A stretch of DNA of 64,000 bases from Lunularia cruciata (Eukaryota; Streptophyta; Marchantiopsida; Lunulariales; Lunulariaceae): NCBI GenBank assembly GCA_948567375.1, contig OX419759.1:20242744-20306743 (forward strand), in the 5' to 3' direction. The position numbers and the translations under genes are program-made. Position 1 is the first letter of the stretch. Every line of letters begins with the position of its first letter. Positions 61,701 through 64,000 of this stretch are shown piece by piece. The notes below the pieces were generated by a model. The model had not been told where the DNA came from and made no database searches. It was given only the letters and a program-made list of their open reading frames with translations.

Positions 61701-63047
61701 CATTGGGCCCTTGGGAGCAATGGTGTCATGCTCCCGACCACTAGAGGTCCCAACCTCTGTGTGAAAAACTCCCTCCACTCTGGCTGCAAGCTCCATACGT
61801 CCTCTGGCTGCATCCCATGTGGACCAAGGGTGTAATCCAAGTAGCCCACGCTCACCTGGATGGACTCCAAGTAGACCACTCTCCCTAGTAGCTACTGGAT
61901 GTGTCCCAAGAATACCATGTCCACTTGGTCCATCGCCCCCAGCATGTGCCTGAATCGTCTCGATAGGCATAGGGCTCACAAGTGTCCGAGTGGTGATGCC
62001 TATCAAGCGCATCCTACGCTGCTCTGCCAAACCAAGGCTCACAATCCAGGTCAAACAGTTCAGGTCCATAGCCTGACCTAACACCTGACGCCTGGATGCC
62101 TTTGACACTACTGGAACAGCGGTAATACCGGTGCAAAAACCCATCGCCCGCTCTCTCTCATCAGCATTGGGCTCCACCAACTGCTGTAACTGTGAGTCCC
62201 AAACAAGTCCAGGTCCTCCCTCTTGAAAAGCATGAGAGCTTGGGAAACTCATGAGTGTGGGAAATGCAGCTCTAGGCTGTCCAACTAGGTTCACCACTGC
62301 CATAGGTGACCTAGGCCGGAGATAGTGCGGTGCCTACACCCCGCATGAGAGCAGATTACCTACATCACTAGGGACAACTTGTGGATAGGGGTGAAAGGCC
62401 GTGCGACTTGAAGGAGCAGCCACTACCACTGTCTGAGATTGACGTCCAGCATCCAAGATATCATCAACAAGAATGTGGTCTAGTCGCTGAATCCCATCAT
62501 AACTACGCTGTAGAACCTCTCTGGGTAAAAGGTTCGTCCACCAAAGACGAAGACGATGAGCCCGTGATCCCACTCTGGCTGCATCTACCAATACAGCAGG
62601 TCCCATCCAAGAATGGACCTGATGTGTACTCGCCACCACTCTAGTGCGAGAATCACCCATCAATGGAACGTTCTCCAAAAGGTAAGCTGGAGAAACAGAC
62701 TGATGAACCTGGAGATGTCGTAGTATCCGTAACATCTCCCAAAACACACCAGAACGAGGATCCTGAAGACCCACACCGTGGCCCGCACGTGTATGTCCCT
62801 GACATGGCCATCCAGAAATCACCAAGTGAATAGGCCCATGTCTCTCTAGGTCATGCGCCCCCAGTAAGGAAATGTCTCCTGGTAAGGCCTTCTGGTAACC
62901 TCTGACTGTTGACATCGGTAATAACTCCGGATACCAATAGGCCAAGTGTGCCACATGATGTAGAGAGACTCGCCTAGCAGTCTCATCTCTCTCTATATAC
63001 AAGTACCTCTGTACTCGGATACCCGCCTGTAACACCGCATGTAACAA
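61701..63047 (-). CDS. C5 DNA cytosine methyltransferase domain (gypsy copy 2), 5'-truncated, one internal TAG
   Basis: Reading from 63,047: AVLQAGIRVQRYLYIERDET (end of motif I and motif II), VISGWPCQGHTRAGHGVG with the catalytic Pro-Cys (about 62,805), YLLENVPLMGDSR (motif VI, Glu-Asn), and ARVGSRAHRLRLWWTN (motif VIII). After a TAG at 62334 the same frame continues into ERERAMGFCTGIT and RRQVLGQAMDLNCLTWIVSL, resembling motifs IX-X at the C-terminus of C5 methyltransferases. These enzymes methylate C5 of cytosine using S-adenosylmethionine. The domain lies between protease and RT in the polyprotein. A Gly/His-rich linker (HPGERGLLGLHPW) then leads to a TAG at 61698. It is not an obvious MET1, CMT or DRM relative. 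Confidence 0.88.
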
Positions 63048-63462
63048 TATGGAGTTTAGTGACGAAGTTAGTCGGGCTTACGAAGTAGAGAATAAGCCAA
63101 AATAGCCTAGAATATTCTAGAAGCATCTAAGAAGCTTCTTAGGAAGCTTCCCAACTAGTTAACTTGCGCCCTAAGCAGGTAGCTTCTAGAAGGAAGCTTC
63201 TAGAAGCTTCTAACTAGCTTAGCTTGCACGCCAAGTAGGCGGCTTCTAGAAGGAAGCTTCTTGAGAAGCTTCCTAGTTAACTTGACTTGCACTCCAAGAA
63301 AGCGGCTCAAGGAAGCTTCTTGAGAAGCTTCAAAGGTCTTGTATGCTACCTATAAATACCAAGGCCAAAGCTCATGCTAGGCATTCGGAGTTTTCCCTCA
63401 TTCAAGTGTCCCAATGTGAGTTATCATTCTCCTATTTCTCTCCTCGGTTTTGGTCTTTTACA
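63040..63462 (+). repeat. 5' LTR of a nested Ty3-type retrotransposon
   Basis: A 423-bp LTR beginning TGTAACAATATGG and ending CTTTTACA, with matching 5-bp inverted ends TGTAA/TTACA. A primer binding site follows after one base. It is inserted in the methyltransferase of gypsy copy 2; the expected target duplication would be CCGCA (63,035-63,039), whose partner lies beyond the window. Confidence 0.88.
63131..63358 (+). promoter_or_regulatory. Heat-shock-element array and TATA box in the LTR
   Basis: GAAGCTTCTAGAAGCTTC at 63,193-63,210 is a perfect four-unit heat-shock element (alternating GAA and TTC with 2-bp gaps). Related pairs of GAAGCTTC lie at 63,131-63,150, 63,253-63,272 and 63,312-63,331, with TTCTAGAA half-arrays at 63,184 and 63,244. 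Units recur about every 60 bp. TATAAATA at 63,351-63,358 follows, 20 bp after the last element. Confidence 0.75.
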
Positions 63463-63463
63463 T

Positions 63464-63475
63464 TGGTATCAGAGC
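63464..63475 (+). other. Primer binding site (initiator tRNA-Met)
   Basis: TGGTATCAGAGC, the standard plant retrotransposon PBS complementary to the 3' end of initiator tRNA-Met, directly after the LTR. Confidence 0.93.
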
Positions 63476-63733
63476 AGGAATGGGATGGATGGAATTTATG
63501 GACCACCAAATCCACTTCCGCCAAACCATTAGGACTTTCATGTCCAGATATTACCAAAGCATCGTTTCACACAATTCATCACCTCACGCTTTGGGCAGGA
63601 CTTTCTACATATGATCACCGTGTCAGAGGAACCCTTGATACTTCCAGTTGTAACTTATGGAGAACGATGGACGTGTTGTATCTATGTGTTAATCAACTAG
63701 ATAAATTGAGAGTAGTGGAATAGAGTAGTAGCG

Positions 63734-64000
63734 ATGGCGGCAATACCGGATGTTATCCTTGCAATGCAACAACAAATCGAGCATCTTACTCGATTGTTGG
63801 ATGAACGAGACCAGCAACGACGAGAACAGATAGACAGAGCGCCAGTTCGAGATGGAGAAGATCGCATTCGATTTCCGAAACCCAAGGTGTTTGAAGGCAA
63901 GAATCTTCCAGGCATAGTGGAGAATTTTGTGTTTGACTGTGAACGTTACTTTGAAGCCACCAATCTTCAAGACGAGCGGAAACAAATTCTCTTGGATTCT
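63734..64000 (+). CDS. gag, N-terminal part, of the nested Ty3-type element (runs off the window)
   Basis: Open from ATG 63,734 to the window end, 89 codons. Starts MAAIPDVILAMQQQIEHLTR, a Gln/Arg-rich helix that may be a coiled coil, followed by RFPKPKVFEGKNLPGIVENF and CERYFEATNL, typical of a Ty3 capsid domain (PKVFEG, then a helix with F..D.ERYF). The leader between PBS and ATG is 258 bp. No disabling change is visible, so the element may be young. Confidence 0.85.
   Translation, partial: MAAIPDVILAMQQQIEHLTRLLDERDQQRREQIDRAPVRDGEDRIRFPKPKVFEGKNLPGIVENFVFDCERYFEATNLQDERKQILLDS

Larger units (their letters stand above)
58308..63039 (-). mobile_element. Ty3/gypsy-type element with DNA methyltransferase and PHD finger, copy 2 (5' part interrupted)
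   Basis: From 63,047 to 58,584 the minus strand is a single reading frame interrupted by only four stops, all TAG (62334, 61698, 61110, 60204), spanning methyltransferase, RT, RNase H, integrase and PHD finger. The 5' portion (gag, protease, motif I) is cut off by the plus-strand LTR element inserted at 63,040. The 3' end has a polypurine-tract-like GGGGGG run and segment A. Confidence 0.9.

Noticed and set aside
63120-63335. CRISPR-like array from evenly spaced repeats
   Set aside because: Repeats are ~60-bp tandem LTR units with heat-shock elements in a eukaryotic retrotransposon; there are no unique spacers or cas genes.

Overview
This window is nuclear DNA of a land plant, most likely a bryophyte (liverwort-like). 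The genes carry GT-AG spliceosomal introns. There is a plant-type Sec1/SLY1-like MIP3 gene, a plant-type TcdA/Tcd tRNA dehydratase, an organelle-type RecX and an S1-family secreted protein. Broken fragments of rbcL, psaA, psaB, rpoB, ndhA and ndhH show plastid DNA transferred to the nucleus. The bryophyte assignment is an inference from the gene set, not a match to a known genome.

Layout. 1-6 kb: edge of a Helitron-like helicase remnant, then a seven-exon chromate transporter gene (minus strand). 7-24.6 kb: AT-rich tract with three copies of a module made of an S1-family gene (plus) and the tail of a convergent recX gene (minus). Only the third module (22.5-24.6 kb) is intact; the others are decayed. 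Between modules 2 and 3 lie a 2.8-kb non-LTR retrotransposon and an archipelago of plastid fragments. A 0.6-kb GC-rich island sits at 8.3-8.9 kb. 24.6-40 kb is the gene-bearing part: recX and MIP3 are divergent across a 0.7-kb spacer, and an eleven-exon TcdA-like gene lies on the minus strand after about 6.5 kb of spacer with duplicated blocks. 40-64 kb is transposon territory.

The most unusual content is a Ty3/gypsy-type element present twice on the minus strand (44.4-53.3 kb, decayed; 58.3-63.04 kb, better preserved but truncated). Its polyprotein order is gag, protease, a C5 DNA cytosine methyltransferase domain, RT, RNase H, integrase, then a C-terminal C4HC3 PHD finger. The better copy is one long reading frame broken by four in-frame stops, all TAG. 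The three that can be compared lie at the same places in the other copy, and one has the UAG-CAR-YYA readthrough context in both copies. This suggests a retrotransposon carrying its own chromatin and DNA-methylation modules. At 63,040 a second, plus-strand Ty3-type element is nested inside the methyltransferase. Its LTR has three ~60-bp repeats with perfect or near-perfect heat-shock elements just upstream of a TATA box, the design expected of a heat-inducible retrotransposon.

The transposon stops, nearly all TAG, together with dominant C-to-T/G-to-A differences between copies, fit decay by deamination of methylated cytosines, especially in CAG (CHG) context.
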